Notes: generated by a model not told the origin, from the sequence alone. A stretch of DNA of 64,000 nt from Candidatus Thorarchaeota archaeon (GCA_008080745.1 SHMX01000010.1:1-64000); one strand, 5' to 3'; shown: positions 52,402 to 61,558, numbered from the stretch's first letter. Numbers and translations: made by a program.

Positions 52402-54420
52402 ATGAAAATCGATGTTTCAAAAGCGATGAAGATCAAGCTCTCTGATGAGCTACCTCCTTATCCAGAGTTCGATCCGCAATATCGTCGTGCTCCTGATAGA
52501 GGATACACCCTGACAGAATCTGAAACTGTTACCGCTGTGAAGAATGCTCTACGGTATGTTCCAGACTCACTCCATGAAACTCTAGCTCCTGAGTTTCTCG
52601 AAGAACTGATGAATCGTGGGAGAATTTATGCATACAGGTATCGTCCCTCTGGTGCAATAAAAGCTAAGCCTGTTGATGAGTATAATGGTATTCTTGAGGC
52701 TCGGGCTATTCAGCTGATGATTGACAATAATCTCGATTTCGACATCGCTCTATATCCTTACGAGGCTGTGACGTATGGGGAAACGGGACAAGTTTTCCAA
52801 AATTGGTTAGAATATCATTTGATAAAGAAATATCTTGAAAACATGACCGAAGAACAGACTTTGGTTGTAAGTTCTGGTCATCCATTGGGATTATTTCCGA
52901 CAAAACGAGATGCACCTCGTGTGATATCTACTAATGGTCTAATGATTGGTATGTTTGATACACCAGACGATTTTCATTGGGCCACTCAGATGGGTGCAGC
53001 AAATTATGGACAAATGACAGCAGGTGGCTGGATGTATATTGGACCGCAGGGGATTGTTCATGGTACTTACATCACGCTCTTGAATGCAGGTAGGCAATAT
53101 CTCGGTCTTCCTGAGGATCAAGACCTGAGTGGAATAGTATACCTCACATCTGGTCTTGGTGGTATGAGTGGAGCACAGGCAAAAGCTGTTGAGATAGCGG
53201 GTGGCATAGGAATCATTGCGGAAGTAGATAAGAGCAGAATCGATACCCGTTACGAGCAAGGTTGGCTCTCTCGTTGGTCGGACGATCTTGATCAAATATT
53301 TGAATGGGTAGATGGGTATCGGGAGACTGGTGAATCGGTTTCGATTGGCTATTATGGCAATGTGGTCGACCTCTGGCAATATGTGGTGGACAATGACATC
53401 AAAATAGAATTAGCATCGGATCAGACTTCATGTCATGCTGTATATGAGGGTGGATATACTCCTCAAGGAATCACATTTGAAGAGGGACGGAAACTACTCA
53501 AATCTGACCGTAAAAAGTTCCACAAGCTTGTTGATGCATCTCTCCGCAATCAAATCGAACTTATCGAGTTCATGTCCGAACGTGGCACCTTTTTCTGGGA
53601 TTATGGTAATAGCTTTCTGAAGGCAGTCTTTGATACGGGTGTAAAACGAATTGCAAAGAACGGTGAGAACACGAATGATGGCTTTATCTTTCCATCATAT
53701 GTTGAGGATATTATGGGTCCCGTGTGTTTCGATTATGGATACGGCCCCTTCCGATGGGTCTGCCTAAGTGGAAAACCTGATGATTTGACTCTCACTGACC
53801 AGACTGCAATGGCATGCATCGATCCAGATAGACGCGGACAAGACCGTGATAACTATGTCTGGATTCGTGACGCTGAGAAGAACAAGCTAGTTGTGGGTTC
53901 TCAAGCCCGAATCCTCTATGCGGATGCTCAGGGACGAGTAAAAATAGCTTTGGAGTTCAACAGACTGGTACGAGAAGATAGAGTTGGTCCTATCATGCTG
54001 GGAAGAGATCATCATGATACTGGTGGTACCGACTCGCCATTTCGTGAGACCGCAAATATCTATGATGGTAGTAATGTGACTAGTGACATGGCACATCAGT
54101 GTTGGGCTGGAAATACTGCACGGGGTATGACTCTGTGTGTACTCTCAAATGGTGGTGGTGTTGGCACTGGTAAGGCAATCAATGGAGGATTTGGATTGGT
54201 TCTTGATGGTAGCGAACGTGTGGATACAATAATCCGTTCTGCTATTGATTGGGATGTTATGGGCGGTGTGGCAAGGAGATCCTGGGCACGAAATGAACAT
54301 GCTATTGAAACTGTAGTTGAATGGAATAAACTCATGGACGGTAAGGGACAGATTACTCTTCCTTTCATTCCCAAGGAATCATTGATAGAAGATCTTGTTC
54401 GTGAGGCTTTGAAGAAATAA
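52402..54420 (+). CDS. hutU: Urocanate hydratase
   Basis: HutU converts urocanate to 4-imidazolone-5-propionate using a tightly bound NAD+ as electrophile. This is the long form (~672 residues; the Bacillus/Pseudomonas type is ~555). Matching segments include VVSSGHPLGLF, WMYIGPQGIVHGTY, TSGLGGMSGAQ, ASDQTSCH and GRDHHDTGGTDSPFRET. I take the ATG at 52402 with GGATGTGG upstream; ATG 52357 is possible and would couple it to the PLD gene. It is the second step of histidine degradation; hutH and hutI are at 55693 and 57733. Confidence 0.92.
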   Translation: MKIDVSKAMKIKLSDELPPYPEFDPQYRRAPDRGYTLTESETVTAVKNALRYVPDSLHETLAPEFLEELMNRGRIYAYRYRPSGAIKAKPVDEYNGILEARAIQLMIDNNLDFDIALYPYEAVTYGETGQVFQNWLEYHLIKKYLENMTEEQTLVVSSGHPLGLFPTKRDAPRVISTNGLMIGMFDTPDDFHWATQMGAANYGQMTAGGWMYIGPQGIVHGTYITLLNAGRQYLGLPEDQDLSGIVYLTSGLGGMSGAQAKAVEIAGGIGIIAEVDKSRIDTRYEQGWLSRWSDDLDQIFEWVDGYRETGESVSIGYYGNVVDLWQYVVDNDIKIELASDQTSCHAVYEGGYTPQGITFEEGRKLLKSDRKKFHKLVDASLRNQIELIEFMSERGTFFWDYGNSFLKAVFDTGVKRIAKNGENTNDGFIFPSYVEDIMGPVCFDYGYGPFRWVCLSGKPDDLTLTDQTAMACIDPDRRGQDRDNYVWIRDAEKNKLVVGSQARILYADAQGRVKIALEFNRLVREDRVGPIMLGRDHHDTGGTDSPFRETANIYDGSNVTSDMAHQCWAGNTARGMTLCVLSNGGGVGTGKAINGGFGLVLDGSERVDTIIRSAIDWDVMGGVARRSWARNEHAIETVVEWNKLMDGKGQITLPFIPKESLIEDLVREALKK

Positions 54421-54428
54421 TTCATCGT

Positions 54429-54446
54429 GGCTCTGGGTACAGAGCC
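54429..54446. terminator. Hairpin after hutU
   Basis: GGCTCTG pairs with CAGAGCC around GGTA, followed by TACCTCTTCTTTTT on the plus strand. It begins nine bases after the hutU stop and reaches the convergent gene's stop. Confidence 0.6.
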
Positions 54447-54904
54447 TACCTCTTCTTTTTACATAGTGCATAATCCAGTACTCCAGTATGCATAATGATT
54501 TTCCATTCGTTTCCTGTTTTTGTATAGACCTTACAAACTCTTCCTAACCAATGTTGTTTGGTACCTTCTGAATCAATCCATAGTGTGTCAATATCAACCA
54601 CCGCAAAAGCTCCATCTCCTTCTTTTGAAATCTCAATCTTCTGTGTTTTCCTTCTATTATGGACTAATCGATGACTATCAAAGAGCTCCTTCCAAATATA
54701 TCTCCAACGGGAATAATTGAATCTCCCCATCTCAAACGACCAATCCATTGGATCATGTGCTGATGGATTTTTGGGCCAGGGCCATACCATGTCTGGATGC
54801 CATAGCGACATAAGTATAGAAAGATCTTTGGTATCCCATGCTTTAGTTTCTCTGTCAATCATATCCTGAATCTCTCTTTCAATGTCAGCATAATTCACGG
54901 TCAT
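54446..54904 (-). CDS. NTF2-like (SnoaL-type) small protein
   Basis: This 152-residue protein has the cone-shaped NTF2-like pattern: N-terminal helices with the ETKAWDTKDLSILMSLWHPD signature, then a curved beta sheet ending in WKIIMHTGVLDY. Such proteins act as isomerases, cyclases or ligand binders; no catalytic pair is clear. It lies just downstream of the endonuclease V gene, both on the minus strand and probably co-transcribed. Confidence 0.72.
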   Translation of the reverse strand: MTVNYADIEREIQDMIDRETKAWDTKDLSILMSLWHPDMVWPWPKNPSAHDPMDWSFEMGRFNYSRWRYIWKELFDSHRLVHNRRKTQKIEISKEGDGAFAVVDIDTLWIDSEGTKQHWLGRVCKVYTKTGNEWKIIMHTGVLDYALCKKKR

Positions 54905-54920
54905 TTCCTTTTTTCCTCAT

Positions 54921-55583
54921 TCACTGATTATCTGTAATTTTTGCAATAGTTTCCCGTGAATATCTATCTGCAAGCAGTAACGGTATAGGTCCAAATTTGT
55001 TTGAGACCATGCGTACAATGCTAACAGCTGTTGGGAGAGAAATTCTATGACCTATAGAAACAATCAACGGTTTGCTTTTTCTTTCGATCCAGACTGCCAT
55101 ACCCAATATCTCCTTCTTTTCTTTACTGGTTATAGGTGCGGTGTTACCTTCTCTGGTCCCAATTATACCAATATGTAGATTCTTAGCCACTCCAATAGTT
55201 TGTCTATCCAATTCGACTCCAATCTGCGAAGCTATACCTAACCTCCGTGGATGAAGCATACCATTTGCATCAATCATTATTGGGCCTGTATCATCTATAT
55301 CAGCTAAAATCTGTTTGAGCAATGGTCCTTCTTTGAGATAAAAACATCCCGAAATATATGGGACCTTTGTTTCTAGAACCTGTTTTTCTATTCTGGTGAT
55401 TTTTAGTTTGTCACTATCAATGGTGACTAGACAGACTACAGCAAGGTTTTCACGATATGTCACATCGATACCAGTCACAGGCCCTCTAGTAAATTCCGGC
55501 ATATCTTCCGTCACCACATATTTTGCCAGTTGTTCTTGCTGTGCCTTGAACGTTTTTAGCATCTCTTCGGGATAACTCTTCAC
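54921..55583 (-). CDS. nfi: Endonuclease V
   Basis: This 220-residue enzyme cleaves the second phosphodiester 3' to deoxyinosine and repairs deaminated adenine. Family features are present: GIDVTY (first Asp), VPYISGCFYLKEGPLL, DANGMLHPRRLG (second Asp; usually DGxG), and GVAKNLHIG. The DANG form differs slightly from the common DGHG/DGQG. It lies upstream of the NTF2-like gene and diverges from hutH. Confidence 0.9.
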   Translation of the reverse strand: MKSYPEEMLKTFKAQQEQLAKYVVTEDMPEFTRGPVTGIDVTYRENLAVVCLVTIDSDKLKITRIEKQVLETKVPYISGCFYLKEGPLLKQILADIDDTGPIMIDANGMLHPRRLGIASQIGVELDRQTIGVAKNLHIGIIGTREGNTAPITSKEKKEILGMAVWIERKSKPLIVSIGHRISLPTAVSIVRMVSNKFGPIPLLLADRYSRETIAKITDNQ

Positions 55584-55692
55584 CTTTTATTACTCTCCGA
55601 TGTGCATTGTCGTTTTCCGATAATTACTAAAGCCTTACACCTTCAATTTCTCGTGAGAGAACTATCAATGTTCTCCTTTACCTTTCAATGAG

Positions 55693-57234
55693 ATGAATTT
55701 CATGACCTTGGAGATTGACGGCGAAACCCTCTCAATTGAGGATATAGTTCGAGTGGCTAGAGATAGGCAGAAAGTAGTACTTCCAGAATCAACTCGAGAA
55801 AAGATTATTCGAAGTCGTGAAGTCATCGAAAAAGCTCTGAAAGAAGACCGTACTGTCTACGGAGTCAATACTGGATTTGGCGACCTAGCATCAGTCAGTA
55901 TAGGTCGAGATGATCTTGAAAAACTCCAAGTGAACTTAATTCGCAGTCATGCGGCAGGTGTTGGACCTCTTTTTCATCACGATATTGTACGTGGAATGAT
56001 GCTATTACGTGCCAATGCATTGGCAAAAGGGTTCTCTGGCATCCGTGAAACTGTTGTTCAGACACTCCTAGATATGCTTAACAAATCAGTAATACCTCTG
56101 GTTCCTCAACAGGGGTCAGTTGGATCCAGTGGGGACCTAGCACCTCTTGCTCACATGGCTCTTGTACTCATTGGTGAGGGTGATGCTTTCTATGATGGGG
56201 AGATGCTTACTGGGAAGGAGGCGATGAAACGAGCTGAAATCGCTCCCATCACTCTAGGAGCAAAAGAGGGCGTTGCCCTCATCAATGGAACACAACCAAT
56301 GACTGCGTTGGGTGCATTGACTACATACGACTCTCTCAATCTTGTCAAGGATGTAGTGATTGCCGCTGCTATGAGCTTGGAGGCATTGCGTGGTACACGT
56401 ACTGCATTTGACCAACGAATTCATCAAATTAGACCGCATACTGGACAGATAGATGTAGCAAAAGCAATGTCATCAATTCTCACTGATAGTGAGATAAATC
56501 AGTCTCATGCAGACTGTGGGAAAGTCCAAGATGCTTACTCGCTGAGGTGTATTCCTCAAGTCTTAGGTGCTTCACTTGATACAATGAGATATGCTAAAAG
56601 TATCATCGAAGTTGAGATCAATGCTGCAACAGACAATCCACTTGTTTTTCCAAACGAAGGTGATGTTGTCTCCGGTGGCAACTTTCATGGCCAGCCTATT
56701 GCTCTAATTATGGATTTCCTGGGTATTGCACTCTCGGAACTAGCTAATATGTCGGAACGAAGAGTCAATCGTTTGGTGAACCCTGATCTCAGCGGTCTTC
56801 CAGCTTTTCTCACCACAGAGAGTGGACTAGAGTCAGGGTTGATGATTGCTCAATATACCGCAGCTGCATTGGTGTCGGAGAACAAGACTTTGGCGCATCC
56901 TGCAAGTGTTGATTCGATTCCGACTAGCGCTGACCAAGAAGACCATGTTAGTATGGGTACCATAGCATCCAGAAAGGCATCTCAGATTCTTGAGAATGTT
57001 CGTAATGTCATAGCAATTGAATACCTTTGTGCTGCTCAAGGTTTGAATCTACTTCAACCCCTACAACCATCCACGGCTCTCAAATCTGCACATGAAATGA
57101 TACGAAGTATTGTACCTCCCCTTGAAGAAGACCGAATCATTTCAAAAGACATCCACAAGATTCGTGAAATCATGGACTCGGGACAAATTATAGAAAAGGT
57201 TGAACAGGTCACTGGACCGTTATTTGAAATATGA
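55693..57234 (+). CDS. hutH: Histidine ammonia-lyase
   Basis: HutH deaminates histidine to trans-urocanate, the first step of histidine breakdown. The cofactor (MIO) loop reads GSVGSSGDLAPLAH, with Ser-Ser-Gly where the standard triad is Ala-Ser-Gly. Other signature parts are YGVNTGFGDLA, the QDAYSLRCIPQVLG segment and ATDNPL. At 513 residues it has normal length. The family includes aminomutases and other ammonia-lyases, but the presence of hutU and hutI supports histidine as substrate. It is divergent from endonuclease V. Confidence 0.92.
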   Translation: MNFMTLEIDGETLSIEDIVRVARDRQKVVLPESTREKIIRSREVIEKALKEDRTVYGVNTGFGDLASVSIGRDDLEKLQVNLIRSHAAGVGPLFHHDIVRGMMLLRANALAKGFSGIRETVVQTLLDMLNKSVIPLVPQQGSVGSSGDLAPLAHMALVLIGEGDAFYDGEMLTGKEAMKRAEIAPITLGAKEGVALINGTQPMTALGALTTYDSLNLVKDVVIAAAMSLEALRGTRTAFDQRIHQIRPHTGQIDVAKAMSSILTDSEINQSHADCGKVQDAYSLRCIPQVLGASLDTMRYAKSIIEVEINAATDNPLVFPNEGDVVSGGNFHGQPIALIMDFLGIALSELANMSERRVNRLVNPDLSGLPAFLTTESGLESGLMIAQYTAAALVSENKTLAHPASVDSIPTSADQEDHVSMGTIASRKASQILENVRNVIAIEYLCAAQGLNLLQPLQPSTALKSAHEMIRSIVPPLEEDRIISKDIHKIREIMDSGQIIEKVEQVTGPLFEI

Positions 57235-57291
57235 ATCAATCAATGCTTAGCTTTATCATTGTAGATAGTCTATCATGCAAAGGACATGTGA

Positions 57292-57744
57292 TTGGTGACC
57301 TTATTGGATGACCTTACTAGAGCTATGGAAGAATACCTTGAGATTATATTTGAACTTGAATCTGAATTTGGTGAAGCGACCGTTACTGCTATTGCTGGAA
57401 AGAAAGGTGTTCGGGCACCCAGTGTAACTCATGTCCTAAAGCGACTGAGTGATAGTGGTTTCATCTTCTATGAGCCATACAAGGCTGTTCAGCTCACTGA
57501 AGAAGGACTAAAAATAGCGAAAAGGCTGGATAGGATTCACAAGACATTGAAATGGTTCTTTACACTCATTGGTATTCCTTCTGATGTCGCTGACGCAGAT
57601 GCTTGTGAGTTTGAACATATTGCTCATGATGATACTATAGAGAAACTCACAGAATTTGTGGAGTGGGTGAAAAGCACGCAAGATCCTGAATGGCTTGAGC
57701 GCTTTCGCCAGTTTCAAGAAAGTGGTGGAAAATCAGGGGCCTAA
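57292..57744 (+). CDS. DtxR/MntR-family metal-dependent repressor
   Basis: This 150-residue protein has an N-terminal winged helix (MEEYLEIIFELESEFGEATV, then the VTHVLKRLSDSGF recognition region) and the dimerisation/metal domain with CEFEHIAHD, which carries the expected Cys, Glu and His ligands. It has no SH3-like third domain, like MntR. It starts at TTG 57292 or GTG 57295. It probably represses iron or manganese genes. Its 3' end overlaps the end of the convergent hutI by 12 bases. Confidence 0.85.
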   Translation: MVTLLDDLTRAMEEYLEIIFELESEFGEATVTAIAGKKGVRAPSVTHVLKRLSDSGFIFYEPYKAVQLTEEGLKIAKRLDRIHKTLKWFFTLIGIPSDVADADACEFEHIAHDDTIEKLTEFVEWVKSTQDPEWLERFRQFQESGGKSGA

Positions 57745-58998
57745 TTTTGTGTGAACCACTTCTCCATTGACTATTACAGTGTGTACTAGGTTTACTGCGA
57801 AACGATATGCAAGAAATTCTGGGTTGGGACACTCAAGAATTATGATGTCTGCACGTTTACCCGGTTCGATACTACCTAATTCTTTCCCTCTATCTAATGC
57901 GTGGGCAGCATTAATGGTCGATGCTGTGATGGCTTCTCTAGGATGCATCTTCATCTTGTAACATGCAAGAGCTATTGTAAAGAACATAGATTCATTCGTA
58001 CAATTGGGATTAAAATCGGTTGCAAGTGCTACTGGTAATCCCATTGCTATCATCTTTCTTGCATCCGCGTAATCGGTATCAAGGCTGAATGCAGTTGCTG
58101 GTAGAAGCGTTGCTATGGTTCCAGCTTTTTTCATTGCTTCTAATCCCTCATCAGAGGCTTGAAGTAGATGGTCTGCAGATATTGCATTCAATTCTCCTGC
58201 TAGCTCTGCACCTCCTAATTGGACTATCTCATCCGCGTGCAGCTTGATTTTCATACCCTCTTTTCTTGCAGCTTGAAGAATGCTTCGAGATTGTTCCACA
58301 TCAAATACCCCCTCCTCACAAAAAACATCACAGAATTCAGCCAGTGAATCCTTTGCAACTGCAGGAATCATCTCGTCAATAACAAGGTCCACATACTTCT
58401 CGGTCTTTCCTTTGTATTCTGGAGGAATCGCGTGAGCGCCCATAAAAGTCGATATTATCGAAGATGGTATTCTTGATTGTAATTCTTTAAGTGCCCGAAG
58501 CATTTTGACCTCGTCCTCAACATTAAGGCCATATCCACTCTTTGCTTCGATGGTGGTAGTCCCCTGGGCAAGCATATTATCTGCATAGGAGAACGCATTA
58601 CTACATAGTTCTCCTTGTTTTGCCTCTCGAGTTGCTCGTAATGTATTGAGGATTCCACCCCCCGCTTCTAGAATCTCCATGTATGTTCTTCCCTCCAGTT
58701 TCATGGCAAAGTCCTTCTCACGAGACCCTCCAAAGACTAGGTGTGTATGGCTATCTACAAAACCAGGTACCGCCAACATGTCTGGAAATTCGATTGCTGG
58801 AAGTATTGGCTCTTCTGAAACCTGTGAAAGAACCTCCTTTGTTGAGCCAACAGCAAGAATTTTCCCATCTTTTATTGCGATGGCTCCATCTTCTATGATT
58901 GATAGCTCCTTCATTTCTTCTCTGGTCTTTGGCTCATCAGAATGCCCCTCTAGTGTAGCTAGTTGACCAATGTGAGTTAGCAGAATGTCAGGTTTCAT
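57733..58998 (-). CDS. hutI: Imidazolonepropionase
   Basis: HutI hydrolyses imidazolone-5-propionate to N-formimino-L-glutamate. The amidohydrolase-type metal site is visible: DSHTHLVFGG, KLHADEIVQLGGAEL, SADHL and ATDFNPN. Substrate-binding segments such as EAKSGYGLN match the family. ATG 58998 is preferred; a TTG at 59010 is in frame. It is on the opposite strand from hutH and hutU and so has its own promoter. No formiminoglutamate-processing enzyme is encoded in the window. Confidence 0.92.
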   Translation of the reverse strand: MKPDILLTHIGQLATLEGHSDEPKTREEMKELSIIEDGAIAIKDGKILAVGSTKEVLSQVSEEPILPAIEFPDMLAVPGFVDSHTHLVFGGSREKDFAMKLEGRTYMEILEAGGGILNTLRATREAKQGELCSNAFSYADNMLAQGTTTIEAKSGYGLNVEDEVKMLRALKELQSRIPSSIISTFMGAHAIPPEYKGKTEKYVDLVIDEMIPAVAKDSLAEFCDVFCEEGVFDVEQSRSILQAARKEGMKIKLHADEIVQLGGAELAGELNAISADHLLQASDEGLEAMKKAGTIATLLPATAFSLDTDYADARKMIAMGLPVALATDFNPNCTNESMFFTIALACYKMKMHPREAITASTINAAHALDRGKELGSIEPGKRADIIILECPNPEFLAYRFAVNLVHTVIVNGEVVHTKLGP

Positions 58999-59111
58999 AA
59001 TAATTCCCAATCTTAGAAAATCACACCTCTTCTTTTAGATTCCGCTTCGTAGTATTCTTAATTAGGACATGTATATTTTCGAATCACAGCCAATCACAGG
59101 AATTACATCAT

Positions 59112-59693
59112 ATGGATTATTTGATTATATCTTGGGAGGAAGTATACAACCTCACCTTGCGGCTATCAGAACAGGTTGCCAATAGTGGATTCAAACCAAA
59201 TGTGATTGTTGGTATTGCTAGAGGTGGATGGATTCCTGCTAGAATTCTTTCGGATGTCTTGTACACTAGTACCATGTGGAATGTTCGTATCGAGTACTAT
59301 AGTGACTTGGGAAGACGTGGGCGTGAACCAAAAATCACTCAGCCTATCTCCGTATCGATTAAGGATAAGAGTGTCCTCATAGTGGATGAGGTTGCTGACA
59401 CTGGGGATAGTCTAGAACATGCTGTTCAGTATATCAAGGATCAAGGTGTGGGTACTGTTCGAACCGCAGTTTTACATCTAAAACCCACCTCAAAAATAAC
59501 CCCAGATTTTTATTGTCAAATCGTAGACTCTTGGACAGTTTATCCATGGGAACAACGTGAATCTATCATTTCTCTGGTTAAAATTTTCAAAAACGAGGAT
59601 CCCTCGCTGGATATGAAACAAATCAGAGATAAATTGGTTTTTGAAGTCGGGTTTGATCCTACAGTGGCTGATTACTTTATTAAACGGTTATAA
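59112..59693 (+). CDS. Purine phosphoribosyltransferase-like protein
   Basis: This 193-residue type I phosphoribosyltransferase has the PRPP-binding motif VLIVDEVADTGDSLE and the N-terminal VIVGIARGGWIPAR segment. The nearest type is xanthine/guanine/hypoxanthine PRT of archaea, which salvages free purine bases. Base specificity cannot be fixed from sequence. It is immediately followed by the Cgi121 gene in the same direction. Confidence 0.82.
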   Translation: MDYLIISWEEVYNLTLRLSEQVANSGFKPNVIVGIARGGWIPARILSDVLYTSTMWNVRIEYYSDLGRRGREPKITQPISVSIKDKSVLIVDEVADTGDSLEHAVQYIKDQGVGTVRTAVLHLKPTSKITPDFYCQIVDSWTVYPWEQRESIISLVKIFKNEDPSLDMKQIRDKLVFEVGFDPTVADYFIKRL

Positions 59694-59700
59694 TCGCGAG

Positions 59701-60288
59701 TTGTTAATTGTGATAGAAAGACTGTATCACCCAACAGAACAGTATTTTGTTGGAATTACGGAAATTAGAAATAACCACAATTTGACAACTGCGGATTTGT
59801 TAGGACTTACACAAGACAATAAGGATGGCATCTTGGCAGTACAATTTCTTAGTTCCCAACTGATTGCCGGCACATCTCATCTGATGTCAGCTGCACAGAA
59901 TGCTTTGAATGCTTATCATGGAGAGTATATGATATCCCGCAGTTTGAATGTAGAGATCATTCTGTATGCCTCTGCTCAGAGGCAGATTTCGGTTGCCTTT
60001 GAAAAATTTGGGTTGGCCGATAATTTGGAGCGTGTGGCATTGGTTATTATCGGTACCGATCCTCAGCTAGTGGAAACAAATTTGAACTCAATTATTGAAC
60101 GCGTTGGCACGCCTCTTTCTACACCATTTGCCCCATCAGATGAACGAATCTTGCACATTTTGGAGTATTTTGACATTGGGTCTCCTGAGCTATCTGCACT
60201 CACATCGAAAAAAGATATACAATCACGCTACCAAGCTCTTACACGATGTGTCTGTAGTAGGGTTTCTTTGGTAGCTGTGGATTCATAA
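59701..60288 (+). CDS. cgi121: KEOPS complex subunit Cgi121
   Basis: This protein of about 195 residues has the Cgi121 core: AGTSHLMSAAQNALNAYHGE followed by SRSLNVEIILYASAQRQ and AFEKFGL. Cgi121 binds the CCA end of tRNA and delivers it to the KEOPS complex for t6A synthesis. The start is TTG 59701 or GTG 59710, eight or 17 bases after the phosphoribosyltransferase stop. It is convergent with the THUMP and TsaC genes. Confidence 0.85.
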   Translation: MLIVIERLYHPTEQYFVGITEIRNNHNLTTADLLGLTQDNKDGILAVQFLSSQLIAGTSHLMSAAQNALNAYHGEYMISRSLNVEIILYASAQRQISVAFEKFGLADNLERVALVIIGTDPQLVETNLNSIIERVGTPLSTPFAPSDERILHILEYFDIGSPELSALTSKKDIQSRYQALTRCVCSRVSLVAVDS

Positions 60289-60293
60289 ATCAA

Positions 60294-60851
60294 CTAGTAC
60301 TGGTCGTCTCTCATTGTCATTATGGAAAGAATATCCTCTTCTTCATTGAGTACTGATACCCCCGCCCATTCGCCAACAACCTCAACCCATACGTGTTTGT
60401 CAGCATTATCTAGGTCTACCTCTCTATCGACCTTATTTGCAATCGCGCTCACTATATCCATATGTTCAATATCTGTGTGTCTCCTCCTTACTGTAACACG
60501 ATATGTTTCTTCTTCTCCTATTTTGTGTAATAGTTCTTCAGCGGCTTCAGTTATTGCATCCAAATCTGCTTCTACACATTGCTCAAGTGGGGTTATTCTG
60601 AGCGCAAAACGAAATTGGTAGGGGTTTTCTTCTGCAAACTCTAATAGTTGATGTACTACTTCAATTGGATCTAAAGATGTTCTGGCTGCTAATAATCCCG
60701 AAACGTGGGTTTTGGATATTTTCAGGTCCTCGTCACCTATCAGGTCTCCTACAAAATATTGCATCTCAGACCGTGCAGCTCGTTCTCGTTCGCGTGGGCA
60801 TCCAATTAATAGGTTGTAAACTCTCAGTCTGTTCTCCTCACATATCTGCAT
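60294..60851 (-). CDS. THUMP-domain (Tan1-like) RNA-binding protein
   Basis: This protein of about 185 residues has a short N-terminal part (NLLIGCPRERERAARSEM) and a THUMP domain (RYRVTVRRRHT-like strand ETYRVTVRRRHTDIE, then VWVEVVGEWAGVSVL). THUMP proteins bind tRNA; eukaryotic Tan1 supports ac4C in tRNA. The ATG at 60851 lies inside the end of the TsaC gene, an overlap of 14 bases, so translation is coupled. It likely takes part in tRNA modification. Confidence 0.8.
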   Translation of the reverse strand: MQICEENRLRVYNLLIGCPRERERAARSEMQYFVGDLIGDEDLKISKTHVSGLLAARTSLDPIEVVHQLLEFAEENPYQFRFALRITPLEQCVEADLDAITEAAEELLHKIGEEETYRVTVRRRHTDIEHMDIVSAIANKVDREVDLDNADKHVWVEVVGEWAGVSVLNEEEDILSIMTMRDDQY

Positions 60852-61554
60852 AGACAATTCTTGATGTCCATAGCTTCAGTGCATCAGAATCTACCTTCAA
60901 AGTTTCTGACAGGTCATTAATGGTTAGTTGTCCTTCTCGATAGACTTTGATACTTCCCTCTTCTTCAACGCCAATTATTGTAGAATTCTTGTCTGAATCT
61001 GAGGGTCCACAATCAATGTACAAGTCTACATCATCACCTAGCTGTTCCCGGGCAGTTTGAATATCAAATGGACTCGAACCCCCGGTCCTGTTTGCACTGG
61101 TTCCAACTATAGGTGCTCCTAATCCTTTTGCCAGACCTCGTGGAATCGGATGATTGGGTACCCGGATTGCAAGTGAGGTTCGATTTCCTGTAATATGTTC
61201 TGGGAGTGTTTCTATTGGTGTAACAACCATCGTAAGCATGCCAGGCCAAAACAGACGAGCAAGTACCTTCTCTAGACTACCCATGTCTGCATATTTCTCA
61301 CACTGGTCGAGATCTGCAAAAAGCAGGGGCACTCCCATTCCTGCATCTCTCCGTTTAATGTCGAGTAATCTAGAAATGGCCTCTTCATTACGGGGATCGC
61401 AGGCAATTCCATAGCTGGTATCGGTGGGATAAACAATAATGCCTCCCTCTTTTAGCACCTCTACTCCTCTATCTATGGCATCATCATAGTTATCATCTGT
61501 TGCTACAATGACTTCAGCTGTCACAGGAATCACGGTTTCTTGATACACAAACAT
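60838..61554 (-). CDS. tsaC: Threonylcarbamoyl-AMP synthase (TsaC/Sua5)
   Basis: TsaC makes the threonylcarbamoyl-adenylate used for t6A. The YrdC fold is clear: GGIIVYPTDTSYGIACD, SRLLDIKRRD, FWPGMLTMVV and VGTSANRTGG. Its ~239 residues are longer than minimal TsaC but lack the Sua5 C-terminal domain. The start is uncertain: ATG 61554 leaves only four bases to the divergent nucleotidyltransferase ATG at 61559, so one start is probably further in. It is paired with the THUMP gene. Confidence 0.88.
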   Translation of the reverse strand: MFVYQETVIPVTAEVIVATDDNYDDAIDRGVEVLKEGGIIVYPTDTSYGIACDPRNEEAISRLLDIKRRDAGMGVPLLFADLDQCEKYADMGSLEKVLARLFWPGMLTMVVTPIETLPEHITGNRTSLAIRVPNHPIPRGLAKGLGAPIVGTSANRTGGSSPFDIQTAREQLGDDVDLYIDCGPSDSDKNSTIIGVEEEGSIKVYREGQLTINDLSETLKVDSDALKLWTSRIVYADM

Positions 61555-61558
61555 ACAT

